Numbered from the stretch's first letter, positions 46,383 to 56,223 are shown. The stretch: 64,000 nucleotides of DNA from DATLMR01 sp035634255 (GCA_035634255.1 DASQDI010000012.1:1-64000), one strand, 5' to 3'. Notes: generated by a model not told the origin, from the letters alone. Numbers and translations are program-made.

Positions 46383-47552
46383 GCGCGCGTAGATTGCGCC
46401 TCCCCCGACCGCCCAGACGTGGTTGAGGTCGGCCCCCGCCAGGCGGTAAATCGGGAGCTCCTGCTCGAAGATGATGGGCTCACTGAACCAGGACCTCGCC
46501 CCGTCGGGGGTGTGATAGATGAACCGGCCGCGATTGGTGGCGGCCCACCCGACCGTGGGGCTCAGGAAGAAGATGTCGTTGACGCCGGAGTCCGCGACTA
46601 TCCATCGCCGCACCCACGTGGTCCCGCCGTTGTTGGTCCCTAGCGCGCGCCCCGCATTCGCCTCGTCGGCTGAGGCGCTCGCCCACCCGTTCTGCGGGTC
46701 GAGAAATTGTATGCCCGTGATCGAAAACCTCTGGCCCATCTCGCCGGTCGTCCTCGCGCTCCCTTCGGGGACTTCAAGCTCGCTGCGCTGCTGAACCCAA
46801 CTCGTCCCCCCGTCGGTGGTCTGGTAAATCGCGCCCCTGTAGCCCGCCGCCCATCCCCTCGATTTATCGAGAAAAAAGACGTCGCGAATGGTTACGGGCA
46901 GTCGCCGCGCGGACTTCCATGTGGCGCCGCCGTCGGTCGTGGCGAGCAGGTCGCTCGGCCCGCCTTCACTCTCTTCGTCCTCGGGCAGGGGCGTCCCGCC
47001 TCCCATCCACCCGTTGCTCGAATCGACGAAGAAGATGCAGGATGGCCTCTGCTTGAAGGTGAGCTTCTGGGCGCTCCACGAGGCCCCGCCGTCTACGGTC
47101 TTGAGCACGACGCCATTATCCTTGGAATCGAGTCCCACGGCCCATCCTGTGTTCTGATCGACGAAATGAATCCCGTTGAGCGTGGGGATTTCCATGCCCG
47201 GCGGCCGGACGACCGTCTCTTTCCAGTTGCGGCCGCCGTCCGTGGTGTGGACGACCACGCCCGCGCGGCCCTCAGCGTTCTTCGAGTCGGGCATGTCGCC
47301 CGCGACGAATACGACCGAGGGCGATACGACGGATATGGAAGCGTAAGAGAACACGCCGAGGTTCGGGCCCGCGTACCCGGCGGACGACGGCGAGCGGAAT
47401 TGCGCGACCCACTTCGCGGCCCTCTGCGGGGCGGCCGTCTGCGCGACGGGGTCCGCCTGATTACTGTTCTGGTTAGCGCTGGTGCAACCCGAAGCGGCGA
47501 ATGACAGCAGGCACAGGGCGATCCACAGGGCACTGGGCGTCTTTTTCTGCAT
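46371..47552 (-). CDS. YCF48/HCF136-like propeller lipoprotein
   Basis: The 393-residue protein has a lipoprotein signal (LCLLSFAASGC, Cys at about 23). Seven YCF48-type blades follow, with phrases VHTTDGGRNWKET, ATTDGGATWK, QTTDGGTSWVQQ and THHDGAR-like ends. In plants and cyanobacteria this family helps photosystem II assembly; in a heterotroph it is just a sensor or scaffold propeller. The gene end is duplicated as a 14-bp tandem repeat (46355-46382). Confidence 0.85.
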   Translation of the reverse strand: MQKKTPSALWIALCLLSFAASGCTSANQNSNQADPVAQTAAPQRAAKWVAQFRSPSSAGYAGPNLGVFSYASISVVSPSVVFVAGDMPDSKNAEGRAGVVVHTTDGGRNWKETVVRPPGMEIPTLNGIHFVDQNTGWAVGLDSKDNGVVLKTVDGGASWSAQKLTFKQRPSCIFFVDSSNGWMGGGTPLPEDEESEGGPSDLLATTDGGATWKSARRLPVTIRDVFFLDKSRGWAAGYRGAIYQTTDGGTSWVQQRSELEVPEGSARTTGEMGQRFSITGIQFLDPQNGWASASADEANAGRALGTNNGGTTWVRRWIVADSGVNDIFFLSPTVGWAATNRGRFIYHTPDGARSWFSEPIIFEQELPIYRLAGADLNHVWAVGGGAIYARMVE

Positions 47553-47605
47553 TCTCGGTTTCCTCGGTCCTTCCCGAAAAAAGAGTGAAAGAGCGTGATA
47601 TTAGC

Positions 47606-47645
47606 AGAGGTCAGGGGGCAGGGGCCAGGGACCGGAGAGGAGGGG
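47606..47645. repeat. Half-copy of the dispersed repeat (arm only)
   Basis: GGTCAGGGGGCAGGGGCCAG followed by GGACCGG resembles the arms of the other copies, but no CTCTTTA core is present. It lies between the YCF48-like and flippase genes. Confidence 0.5.
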
Positions 47646-47662
47646 GCCGCGCGCTCCGGGGC

Positions 47663-49255
47663 TTATGAGAACCGGGGCGAGAGCTTCAGGCCGAATTTTT
47701 CGGCGAGCTTCAGGAACGGGCGGCGCTCGTCTCGGCTCAGGCAAAGGGAGAAGGCTAGCGCGCCGTACGGGACGAAGAGGACCGCGATCTCTAAGAAGAA
47801 GGCCGGCAGGGAAGAAGGCGCGCTGTATCCCTTCAGCAGCAGCAGGGCGGAGACGAACGGAATCTGCATCAGCAGGGGCATCGGCACCGCGCGCCTCAGG
47901 TATTCCGCGAGGCTGAGATTCAGGTGGTACTTGATATAGATCACCAGCACGACGAGCGTCGAAGCCACCATCGGTATCGTCGTCCCGAGCGCCACGCCGA
48001 CGAGCCCGTACCGCTTCACGAGCAGGAGGCTGAGCGTCAGGTTGGCCGCCGCCTGCCCGCACGTGAACCAGGCGACTATCCTGTGCTTGCCGCGCCCGAG
48101 CAGGATCGTGTAGGCCGGCATCTCCATCAGGTTGAGCAGGCACCCGACGGTCAGTATGGTCAGGATCACCGCGCTGCTCGCGTACTGCGGCCCCATCCAC
48201 AGCGATATGAAAGTGTCTCCCATTACGAAGAAGACGGCCGACACCGGCAGGGCGATCAGAAGCATGTACTTGGTGCTGATGATGAGCAGCTCGCTTATGC
48301 CCCCGTGGTCGTTGCGCGCGTCGAGGTCTGATGTCGTCGGCGCGAGGACTCCGACCATCTCCTCCACCAGGAGCCGGAGATAGGAGACGAGCCGCCCGGC
48401 TATGAAGAACGCCGTCACCGACGAGGTCGAGAGGAACACTCCGATGATTACGGAATCGGAGAAGTAGATCATCTGCTTGGCGCAGGAGATCATGAAGACG
48501 AAGACGCTGTAGCCGAACAGCTTCCTAAGCTGTGAGGTGTCGAAGTGCTCCCGCGCTATTCGGATGTTCGGGTTGAGCCTGAAGGCCCACCGGACGAGGA
48601 AGGCGAGCCTCACCATGTCGAACGCGAAGGTCGTGATGGCGAGCCCGATGATGCCGTAGCCCTTCAGCGTGAAGATGACGAAGAAGGCGCTGCGGGCGAA
48701 GATCATGAGCGACGTTATGGTCGCGTCGAGGTCGTACCTCTGGTAGCCTCGGACCACCCCGATGAAGACCGCGGCCGGAAAGCCGATGGCGAGGTTGATG
48801 CCCGCGAGAATCGCGACGGCCGCCGCCGTACCGGAGTCGAGAGGCGAGTTGAACAGGGTGTTGAAATTGAAGGCGACCGTGAAGCTGAAGACGAGCGAGG
48901 CGAGCCCCATCAGTGAGTAGACTATCAGGCTCCCCGTCACGAGCCGGTTGAGCGCGTTCTGGTCCCCGCGCGCCCGGTACTCGGCCACGAATTTCACTAT
49001 CGAGGGCGTCAGCCCGAAGTCGAGCAGCCCCAGGTAGCCGACCAGAGAGCCCACGAGCACCCAAACGCCGTAGACCGAATCGCCGAGGTGCCCGACCAGA
49101 AACGGCGACATCATGAAGCCGACCAGCAGGGTCGAGGCGAACGCGGTCCAGTTCATCAGAACGTTCTTGATGATTTGAGAGGATCGCTGCCCTTCTTTAA
49201 CTTGCACGACGCCCCCGTCCGGCCCACCGCCTCGCCTGTGTGTGACCTGTCCCAA
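47663..49255 (-). CDS. Oligosaccharide flippase (Wzx/MATE-like)
   Basis: The 530-residue integral membrane protein has about 12-14 helices and begins the fold with NVLMNWTAFASTLLVGFMMS. The family-typical LVGSLVGYLGLLDFGLTPSI (about 66-85) and GRGKHRIVAWFTCGQAAANL follow. Such proteins flip lipid-linked glycans over the inner membrane. The start is unsure: TTG 49255 gives the longest frame and GTG 49207 is an alternative nearer the homology. It lies between the YCF48-like gene and a GT-C-type gene, an envelope-sugar setting. Confidence 0.88.
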   Translation of the reverse strand: MGQVTHRRGGGPDGGVVQVKEGQRSSQIIKNVLMNWTAFASTLLVGFMMSPFLVGHLGDSVYGVWVLVGSLVGYLGLLDFGLTPSIVKFVAEYRARGDQNALNRLVTGSLIVYSLMGLASLVFSFTVAFNFNTLFNSPLDSGTAAAVAILAGINLAIGFPAAVFIGVVRGYQRYDLDATITSLMIFARSAFFVIFTLKGYGIIGLAITTFAFDMVRLAFLVRWAFRLNPNIRIAREHFDTSQLRKLFGYSVFVFMISCAKQMIYFSDSVIIGVFLSTSSVTAFFIAGRLVSYLRLLVEEMVGVLAPTTSDLDARNDHGGISELLIISTKYMLLIALPVSAVFFVMGDTFISLWMGPQYASSAVILTILTVGCLLNLMEMPAYTILLGRGKHRIVAWFTCGQAAANLTLSLLLVKRYGLVGVALGTTIPMVASTLVVLVIYIKYHLNLSLAEYLRRAVPMPLLMQIPFVSALLLLKGYSAPSSLPAFFLEIAVLFVPYGALAFSLCLSRDERRPFLKLAEKFGLKLSPRFS

Positions 49256-49439
49256 GCCGGCCGATGGAGGAAGACTCGCCCGAGCGGGGGCTCGTGCATT
49301 CTGAAACCCGTTTATGAATATGTCGCCGCATATGTCCCGCTTGAAGGAAATGTCTAATCCTCGCCCCGTTCCATTTCGGGCTCGCGGGCGGGTCTATCTT
49401 AAGATAGAGCGCGTTTCCGGCAAGAGTAATTTCGTGAGT

Positions 49440-51194
49440 TCAGGGGGAGAGGCGGTAAAAGTAATAACCGGTCTGCCCGATCCTTTGCCACCCTTCTCCG
49501 GGGAAGAGTAGGGGGAGGCCGTCCGCGACTATCACCTCGGCCCCGGCATTCGCAAATATATTTAAGACCCGAGCCCTCACCTCTTCGCTCGCGGTCCAGA
49601 ACCTGTCCGCGTCGGCCGCGGGTATCTCTCCGAGCGGGCCGGGGGAGGCGATCTCCGCCACGATCCGCACGCGGGCGAGCCGCGCCCAGTATGCGCGGAA
49701 CGAGTCGCCGATGACGCCGACGCCGTCGCCCTGGTCGACCCCCATCTCCGACAACGCTCGGGCCACTTCCGCCTGCGCGCGCGCCGATTCGCTCGGGGCT
49801 TGCACGGACTTGAAGAGAATCGAGGCGGACAGGGGGAGTAGCAGAACGACCGCGAGCGTGACGGCCGCGCTTGCCGGGGCCCTCGCCGGAAGCCCGCGCG
49901 AGCGTGACAGGCCCGCGCGCGACAGAGCCGCGCGGAACAGGCCTGCCCAGAAAAGCACGACGAAGGGCGCGACGTACCTGGGCTCAAGGTTCACGAGAGA
50001 GTACATGGCGAACGCCGAGAGCGCGGGCGCAAATAAGAGCCACTGGCGCGCGAGGGCTTTCAGGAGCAGGCGCGGCCTTCCCGCCAGATAAAACAGGAAG
50101 AACGCCATCGCTATGAGAACAATCTGGGTGTTTATAAAAATGTCCCACCAGATGAAGGCCATCGACCCGAGCAGCCGGGCCTGCCCTTTCAGGTCGAACC
50201 GGGGCTCGACGCCTTCGTACCAGTAAGACGGGTCATACCAGGGCGGGTAAGTGGCCCGGATGGGCGCGGCGAACTCGTAGACATCCGGCGCTTCGTGAAT
50301 CTTTCTCGTGGGGTGAAGGGGCGCTCCGTGGCCGTGCCCCTCGCCCTGCCAGTGGACGAAGCGCGTGACATCGTTGACGTACCATGCGTAATTGAGCCTC
50401 CCGCTCTCCCCGAAGCTGAACCGGCCCTTCGACGCCGACAGGGCGACTATCAGAGGCGCGCACGCCGCGAGGAAGACCGCCCCCGCGAGGCCGACGCGCG
50501 GTAGGGCCTTGCGGATGCTTCCCGAAGCGAACCCGCCCGCCAGCAGGAAGACGAAGCCGAGTAAAAACATCGGGGCCTTGGCGAGGTAGCCCGCCGCCAG
50601 AATGAGGCCGAGCAGCGCGAACACACCCTTCCCCGAATGCCCTCTCCGAATCCTCAGGAGCAGGCCCGAACCGACGTAGACGATACAGGCGACGATCATA
50701 TCGGGGCAGGTCAACTCGAACGGGATCAGCACGAGTGAGACCCAGATGAAGAGCGTGTACCCGACGACCCTCCACACCCATTCCGGGGGCCGCGCCGACA
50801 CTTCGCCCGAGTCCCGCGACATCTCGCGCATGAAGTATTCGAAGCCGGCGAGCGCCGCCAGATATATTAGAAAGTTCACGAAATGGACGAGGGGGAATTC
50901 CAGGCCGGGGCCGGGCTTGACCAATATATTGGCGAGCCCCAGAATCCAGGAATACATAGGGCTCCACTGGGCGTTGAGGGCCGTGCCCCAGTCGCCTTTC
51001 ATGTAGGCGTCTGCCATGTCGAGGTAAGAGATCCCGTCGGGATTCATCGCGTGGCGCACGGCCCATGCGTGCGGGAGGCCGAGCGTCACCGCGATTGCGC
51101 GGAACCAGAGCGTCACGCGGCGGAGCAGTCGAGTCTCGCCCGCCGCCGCGACCGCGAGGTATGATGATGTTCCCGCGAAATCGACTTTCTGCAT
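49440..51194 (-). CDS. GT-C-type membrane glycosyltransferase-like protein
   Basis: The 584-residue protein has about ten membrane helices. A first periplasmic loop carries acidic residues (MNPDGISYLDMADAYMKGDW, about 50-69), as in Dol-P-mannose-type GT-C enzymes where a loop Asp/Glu is catalytic. A soluble C-terminal domain (about 480-584) ends the protein. It is probably an arabinosyl- or mannosyl-type transferase using a polyprenyl-phosphate sugar; the donor is unknown. It lies directly upstream of the flippase gene on the same strand. Confidence 0.72.
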   Translation of the reverse strand: MQKVDFAGTSSYLAVAAAGETRLLRRVTLWFRAIAVTLGLPHAWAVRHAMNPDGISYLDMADAYMKGDWGTALNAQWSPMYSWILGLANILVKPGPGLEFPLVHFVNFLIYLAALAGFEYFMREMSRDSGEVSARPPEWVWRVVGYTLFIWVSLVLIPFELTCPDMIVACIVYVGSGLLLRIRRGHSGKGVFALLGLILAAGYLAKAPMFLLGFVFLLAGGFASGSIRKALPRVGLAGAVFLAACAPLIVALSASKGRFSFGESGRLNYAWYVNDVTRFVHWQGEGHGHGAPLHPTRKIHEAPDVYEFAAPIRATYPPWYDPSYWYEGVEPRFDLKGQARLLGSMAFIWWDIFINTQIVLIAMAFFLFYLAGRPRLLLKALARQWLLFAPALSAFAMYSLVNLEPRYVAPFVVLFWAGLFRAALSRAGLSRSRGLPARAPASAAVTLAVVLLLPLSASILFKSVQAPSESARAQAEVARALSEMGVDQGDGVGVIGDSFRAYWARLARVRIVAEIASPGPLGEIPAADADRFWTASEEVRARVLNIFANAGAEVIVADGLPLLFPGEGWQRIGQTGYYFYRLSP

Positions 51195-51320
51195 CTCGGC
51201 CCAGGGCCGCGCGTTTAAAGACCTCTGAAAATGGCGCGCGATGCCCTATCTCCTGAAATGAGGAATGCTGCGGGGATTCCTTAAGACCGGATGGGTCCGA
51301 GATGTATTCTTCGTCACCCC

Positions 51321-52277
51321 TCAGCCGCAGGGGAGGTCGTCGGGGCAACCGCGCTGGCGAGGGGACGGCCTGAGCTGGCCCATCAGCATCCCCGCGAGTA
51401 TGAAGGCCGCGCCTAATATAAGAGGCAGGGTGATCGATTCGCCCAGCACCAGGGTCGCGAGAGAGAGCGTTACTATCAATTCGAACGTGCCTATCTGCGA
51501 CGCCTCGGCGCTGCCCAGCTTGTCGAGCCCGGAGAAGAACGAGAGCAGGGCCACAGCCGTCGAGATGACCGCTATGGCGAGCACCAGCAGCCACCCGCGC
51601 GCCGTGATCCCTCCGATGTGCGAGAGCAGGGGGCCGCCCATCAGGGAGAACCCGACCGCCGCGAAGGTCGTGACATAGAGCGCCACCGTCTGCGGGTTCA
51701 GATCCTTCAGCAGCCGCCTCGACGTGACGACGTATGCCGCGTACCAGGCCCCGCCCCCGGCGGCGAGCAGCACGCCGATAGTCAGGTTGCCTCCGAGCGA
51801 GCCGAACACGCCCACCGCGACGCCCGCGAGTATTACGAGCGCGCCGGCCCACAGGGCCACTTCGGGCCGCTCCCGCGAGACGACCCAGTCGATGAGGATG
51901 ACGAAGACCGGGTAGATGAAAAACAGCAGGCCGGATACCGAGGCCGGGGTGCTTTCGAAAGACTTGAAGACCAGGCTTGAGAATATACCGTAGCCCGCGA
52001 GCCCCAGCGCCGCGCATGTGGCAAGCTCCTTCCGCCCGATCCGGATCAACCTGCGGTTCGAGATCAGAAAATAGAGCCACAGTACCGCCGCCGCGACCGC
52101 GAACCTGAGCGCGAGCAGCGTGGACGAGTCGAGCCCGGAAGAGTAGGCCAGCTTAGCGAAAGTCCCGATAGCGCCGAAGCAGAAGGTCGAAAGCAACACC
52201 TGCGCTGTGCCGAGCATCCGGGGGGTGATCCGCGCCGGTGATGAATCATCTCTTTTTATTATGGTCAATGCACTCAT
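51321..52277 (-). CDS. EamA/DMT-family transporter
   Basis: The 318-residue protein has ten predicted helices in two EamA repeats (about 22-155 and 170-300), with the repeat motif LSTFCFGAIGTFAKLAYSSG and SFFSGLDKLGSAEASQIGTF. Members export metabolites or amino acids. The substrate cannot be read from the sequence. The start is ATG 52277. It is not clearly part of an operon. Confidence 0.9.
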   Translation of the reverse strand: MSALTIIKRDDSSPARITPRMLGTAQVLLSTFCFGAIGTFAKLAYSSGLDSSTLLALRFAVAAAVLWLYFLISNRRLIRIGRKELATCAALGLAGYGIFSSLVFKSFESTPASVSGLLFFIYPVFVILIDWVVSRERPEVALWAGALVILAGVAVGVFGSLGGNLTIGVLLAAGGGAWYAAYVVTSRRLLKDLNPQTVALYVTTFAAVGFSLMGGPLLSHIGGITARGWLLVLAIAVISTAVALLSFFSGLDKLGSAEASQIGTFELIVTLSLATLVLGESITLPLILGAAFILAGMLMGQLRPSPRQRGCPDDLPCG

Positions 52278-52403
52278 GTTTAAAACCCGTTTCCTTTTCA
52301 GGTTTTAATTCTGAAGGATGCGGCCCTCGCTCACAATGGGTGATGGAACCAGCCGCATGGCCCTTCGTTTGTGCCACAAGCACAGCAACGCCGGGCGGGG
52401 GTG

Positions 52404-53585
52404 TTATTCCGGGGATTTATTCCGTAACTTCAGCAGGCGGCGGGCGCGGAGCGCGACCTGAAGGTTGAGCCGGACTTCGGGGTCGTCGAGCCTCCGGCCG
52501 AGCAGCTGGCTGATGCGCTCGACCTGGTAGGTGATCGTGTTGCGGTGAAGGTTGAGGGCGCGGGCCGTGGCGCGAAGATTGCCGTTCTGGTCCAGAAAGG
52601 TCTCAAGCGTCGTGAGCCACCCGGTCTGATGCTCGCGGTCGTGGAGCGCGACGGGGCTCAGGTAGTACTCCGAGAACCTCTGAAGCTCGCTCTCCTCCGT
52701 GCGCAGGAGCAGGCGCCAGACCCCGAGGTCGTTGTAGTGCCTCACGATGCCCTCGTCGTTGGTGATGCCTGCTATGAAGAGCGCGTCCTGAGCCTCGCGG
52801 TAGCTGGTGGGGAAGTCGGACATCTTCCTGACGAGCCGCCCGGCCCCGACGCGGATGGGCTCCGAGGTCGTCTCTCGCAGGGCCGCGTCGAGGGCGTGGG
52901 CGAAAGGGACGGACGACTCCTCCCGCGTGCCGAGGGGGACGATGGCGAGCACCCAGTTTGTCAGGCAGGCCATCATCGCCCGGCGGGGTGAGCGGTTGAG
53001 CGCTCCCATGATCTCGCGGCTCTCTTCCTCGGTCAGGGATTGCTCGAAGCTCTCGCCCGCCCTCTGCGCCAGCAGCAGCGCGTGATTCTGCTCCGGCTCA
53101 AGCCCGAGCCCGCGCAGGCGGGCGAGCGTCTCCTCACTTTCGAGAAGGTTACCGGCGAGCAGGGCGTCGATCAGGTAATCCTTTTCGGCGTTGAGCGACC
53201 GCGCGGCGAGCCTCCTGAGGATGGCCTCGGTGATCTCGATGAAGGCGATGGAGCGCGGGAGTTCTACCAGGGGCATCCCCGCGAGGTCGGCGATCTCTCG
53301 CATCCGGGGGGTCGTCTGCGGGAGGTATTCCTGCACGGTGATGAAGACGGCCGCGATCTTCTTCTCGACCGCCTGAGTCATGTACTTGGCCTGCGCCTGC
53401 GGGTCGTTGTAGATGCCGAGGCCGGAGGTGATGAGCAACTCGCCGCCTTTCACCCATTCCGTGATGTCGGGGAGGTCGATGATGTGGGTCCAGCGGATCG
53501 GGTTGTCGAGTCCCTGCTCTCCGGCTACGACCTTCGCGTCTTTCAGCACGTTGAGGGAGAGGGCTTCGCGTACGGTCAGGCTCAT
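52404..53585 (-). CDS. PucR-family transcriptional regulator
   Basis: The 393-residue protein has the PucR N-terminal domain (TVREALSLNVLKDAKVVAGE, NPIRWTHIIDLPDITEW), a central GGDEF-like region and the C-terminal helix-turn-helix LRATARALNLHRNTITYQVE (about 350-369). PucR proteins regulate purine and amino acid use. The target is unknown; hut genes lie about 3 kb away but a link is speculation. Confidence 0.9.
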   Translation of the reverse strand: MSLTVREALSLNVLKDAKVVAGEQGLDNPIRWTHIIDLPDITEWVKGGELLITSGLGIYNDPQAQAKYMTQAVEKKIAAVFITVQEYLPQTTPRMREIADLAGMPLVELPRSIAFIEITEAILRRLAARSLNAEKDYLIDALLAGNLLESEETLARLRGLGLEPEQNHALLLAQRAGESFEQSLTEEESREIMGALNRSPRRAMMACLTNWVLAIVPLGTREESSVPFAHALDAALRETTSEPIRVGAGRLVRKMSDFPTSYREAQDALFIAGITNDEGIVRHYNDLGVWRLLLRTEESELQRFSEYYLSPVALHDREHQTGWLTTLETFLDQNGNLRATARALNLHRNTITYQVERISQLLGRRLDDPEVRLNLQVALRARRLLKLRNKSPE

Positions 53586-53678
53586 AGCGCTAATTATGCC
53601 GTAAGAGCATGCGAATCATCCATACAATCGCGGGGCTCGCTGTTCGGAGGCAGAGTGAAAACGGGGACGGGGGCGGGT

Positions 53679-54197
53679 TCAGGAGAGGCTCTTGATCATC
53701 AGGTAGCCGTCATCCCCGCTCGTGTAGTAGCGGGGCATGCGGCGCACGATCCTGTAGCCGAGTTCGAAGTAAAGCTTCTGCGCCGGGTCATTCGTCGTCC
53801 GGACTTCCAGGCGGGACGTTGTTACTCCCCGCTCGAAAAATCCCTTCTCCACCGCACCCATCAGGCGGCGCCCGTACCCGCAGCGGCGATGCTCGGGGCC
53901 GACGCCTAAGGCGACGACGTGCCCCGTGCCGTCGGGTTCGAGCATGCCGACGACGAACGCGGCCATCTCGCCCGAGGGAACGGTCAGCTTGTAACACACG
54001 GACTGGCTGTGCGAGAGGAGGTAGCGGATGGTCTCGCGGTCGTACGCCTCCCCGTCGGAGAAGCAGCGCTGATCGAGTCGCCAGCACTCGTTGAGGTCCC
54101 CGTAGCCCATCAACTGAACGACGGCCTCGGGCGCCGTCAGGATCGACTCGGTATTCTCTTTTCGCCGCCTCTGCCACATAAACTGTTTCGCGGGCAC
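53679..54197 (-). CDS. GNAT-family N-acetyltransferase
   Basis: The 172-residue protein has the GNAT fold with the acetyl-CoA loop VVALGVGPEHRRCGYGRRLM (about 95-114, R/Q-x-x-G-x-G/A) and the C-terminal EVRTTNDPAQKLYFELGYRI. It resembles RimI-type protein acetyltransferases. The acceptor is unknown. The start may be GTG 54197 or ATG 54179. The upstream 11-bp hairpin (54196-54223) overlaps the first, which favours the second or implies start-site masking. Confidence 0.87.
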   Translation of the reverse strand: MPAKQFMWQRRRKENTESILTAPEAVVQLMGYGDLNECWRLDQRCFSDGEAYDRETIRYLLSHSQSVCYKLTVPSGEMAAFVVGMLEPDGTGHVVALGVGPEHRRCGYGRRLMGAVEKGFFERGVTTSRLEVRTTNDPAQKLYFELGYRIVRRMPRYYTSGDDGYLMIKSLS

Positions 54198-54223
54198 ACC
54201 GGCTCGCGCGAACGAGCCGGTGT
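54196..54223. promoter_or_regulatory. 11-bp perfect hairpin at the acetyltransferase start
   Basis: ACACCGGCTCG and CGAGCCGGTGT flank a 6-base loop CGCGAA. It covers the GTG candidate start on the minus strand and could hide the start or act as a terminator for other transcripts. Confidence 0.5.
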
Positions 54224-54350
54224 AGGGGGTATTTCTCTAAAGAACTCGGGTTATGGTTAACGATTCCCCCGTATTATACGCCAAGATGCTGCGCCGCGCA
54301 CAAATCTATTTTGCAAAATGAGAAATCGCTCCCCGGACCGAGGGCGGAGG

Positions 54351-54797
54351 TCAGACGGCCCCGCGGCCGCGCCTGGCCCTCGCCCTCCGACTGCTCAACC
54401 TCTTTATGGCGCGCAGAGCCATCTCCCTCTCTTCGTGCGAGAGATCGACAGCCTCCTGGACGATATTCATCAGCTCGGGGCTGATCAGAATTTTCTGCAT
54501 CAACTCGAGGGCGTGATGGGCGTATGACGTGTCGGCCGGGTGAGGGATGCCGGCGATGCCGGCGGGCAGGCCGCACGCGACGTGGAAGAGTTCGTCGGGG
54601 CCGACCCCAAGGCCCGCCGCGAGCGCGACCACCTTCTCGACCGATGGGTTCTTCGCCGCGCCGCTGATGATGCCGCTGACGTACCCGTCGGTTATCTTAC
54701 CTTTCGATCTGATCTCAATGTCTCGTAGTTTGAGGCCCTTGAGCCTCATGATTCTTCGGACGTAATGACCCAAGTCTTCTGTGAGGGAGTTCGTCAT
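54351..54797 (-). CDS. XRE-family transcriptional regulator
   Basis: The 148-residue protein has a Cro/CI helix-turn-helix (about 10-70: LKLRDIEIRSKGKITDGYVS and PSVEKVVALAAGLGVGPDEL). A helical C-terminal part ends in a very Arg-rich tail (SSRRARARRGRGAV). AGGAG lies 6 bases before ATG 54797. It is divergent from the nurA gene with a long inverted repeat between them, so it may regulate that repair pair. Confidence 0.85.
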   Translation of the reverse strand: MTNSLTEDLGHYVRRIMRLKGLKLRDIEIRSKGKITDGYVSGIISGAAKNPSVEKVVALAAGLGVGPDELFHVACGLPAGIAGIPHPADTSYAHHALELMQKILISPELMNIVQEAVDLSHEEREMALRAIKRLSSRRARARRGRGAV

Positions 54798-54968
54798 TTT
54801 TTGCTCCTGATAGGGACATAGACCTGGTTGGCCCAAATGTAATAAACAAAGGCGGAGAAGGCAACCGCGAATTCATAAAAATGCCGGGTCGCGGGCGCGT
54901 CGTTTACATTTTCTTATGGCCTCGCGGGCCTTCCCGCCCTCGCCCAAGGGAGGGCGCTTTCGATATTC

Positions 54969-55007
54969 GAGCCTATTTGACTTCTAAGGCATGGTCGAAT
55001 AGGCTTC
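54969..55007 (+). promoter_or_regulatory. Inverted repeat upstream of nurA
   Basis: GCCTATTTGAC (54971-54981) and GTCGAATAGGC (54994-55004) pair with one mismatch around a 12-base loop, 20 bases before the nurA start. It could be an operator for the divergent XRE protein or an RNA hairpin. Confidence 0.45.
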
Positions 55008-55023
55008 CCTTCGCGGCTCTTGC

Positions 55024-56223
55024 ATGCCGCTACTCTCAATGATTCATCGTGACAAAATTTTGACCGCGCTTGAAAGTCGCCGAGACGAGTTCGTCATCTT
55101 CGAGGACGAGCTTCGCGACCAGTACGCGACTTACAGGAAAGCCCTGCTCGACGCCGCGGCCCTCCCCGCCCCCGAGCTTGAGGCCAGACTCTCGGGCCCC
55201 GGCCCGGTCGGCGCGCGGCCGCTCGAAGGGTTCTCGGGCGGCTCCGTCGTCAATCGGTTCGGCGGAGGGTGGAAAAATCATGAGGAGGCGCGGGCGTGGG
55301 CTTTCGAGACCCTGCTCGGCCGCACGACCTTCGCGGCCGACGGCAGCCAGATCCTCCCGACCAAAGATTACTCCGTCCCCGTCGCCGCCGTGCAGGTCGG
55401 GTGGTTCGAAAACCCGCACTCGCCATCCGGCGCTTACATCAAGGACACTTCGTTCGAGATACTCACCCCCCGAGAGATAATGGTCCGCACCGGAGGCGCG
55501 ACCGAAGTGTCCGAGCAGGTCGTCCACCGCCGCCGGTACGAGCGCGAGGTCGGCGCGGTGATAAGCTACCTGAACGGCGCGCGCACCCGCGGCTTCGAGC
55601 CGGAGCGGCCGCCCGTCGTCTTCTTCGACAGCCTCCTGGTCATCTCCTTCGTAGAGATTCTGCCCCCCGACCAGAGGGAGGCGTACGTCAGGGACATAGT
55701 CTCCCTGCTCGATGCCTCCGAGAAGTCGGGCGTACCCCTGGTCGGGTACGTGGACACGAGCTTCGCGCGCGACCTGGTCAACATGCTTCAGGCGGCTTTC
55801 GACCTGGACGACGCGCCCCGGATCAACGACGCGATGCTCGTCTCGCCCGGAATGCTCTGGGGCGATCGGACCCCCCTGTTCGTCTGCGCGCGGCAGGGCG
55901 TGCTCGACGAATACCCCGACGCATGGCAGAGAGGGATAGGCTTCGTCTACCTGAAGACTTCGGGCGACGCGCCGCCTTCGCGCCTCGACATTCCTCTGTG
56001 GGTGTACGAGCGCGGGCTGCTCGATTACGTCCTCGACACGGTGCGCGGGGAGGTGGTGGTCGGCAACGGATACCCTTACGCGCTTGAGGCCGCCGACGCC
56101 TGCGCCGTGCTCGATTCGCGTGACCGCGAGATGTTTTACGCGCTCTTTCAGGAGTTCGCGGGCCGCGCGAGCCTTGACCTCCACGTAGCCAGAAAGGCGA
56201 TCAGCAAAGCGCACAGGAGATGA
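55024..56223 (+). CDS. nurA: NurA-domain nuclease
   Basis: The 399-residue protein has the NurA features: a first metal Asp in FAADGSQILPTKDYS (about 101-115), a strand with FFDSLLVISF (about 199-208) and VGYVDTSFARDLVNML. NurA is a manganese-dependent 5'-3' nuclease that works with HerA in double-strand break end processing, best known in archaea. It is followed at 25 bases by a HAS-barrel protein, the domain that HerA uses to bind NurA. The start ATG 55024 has no clear ribosome binding site; ATG 55039 is possible. Confidence 0.85.
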   Translation: MPLLSMIHRDKILTALESRRDEFVIFEDELRDQYATYRKALLDAAALPAPELEARLSGPGPVGARPLEGFSGGSVVNRFGGGWKNHEEARAWAFETLLGRTTFAADGSQILPTKDYSVPVAAVQVGWFENPHSPSGAYIKDTSFEILTPREIMVRTGGATEVSEQVVHRRRYEREVGAVISYLNGARTRGFEPERPPVVFFDSLLVISFVEILPPDQREAYVRDIVSLLDASEKSGVPLVGYVDTSFARDLVNMLQAAFDLDDAPRINDAMLVSPGMLWGDRTPLFVCARQGVLDEYPDAWQRGIGFVYLKTSGDAPPSRLDIPLWVYERGLLDYVLDTVRGEVVVGNGYPYALEAADACAVLDSRDREMFYALFQEFAGRASLDLHVARKAISKAHRR

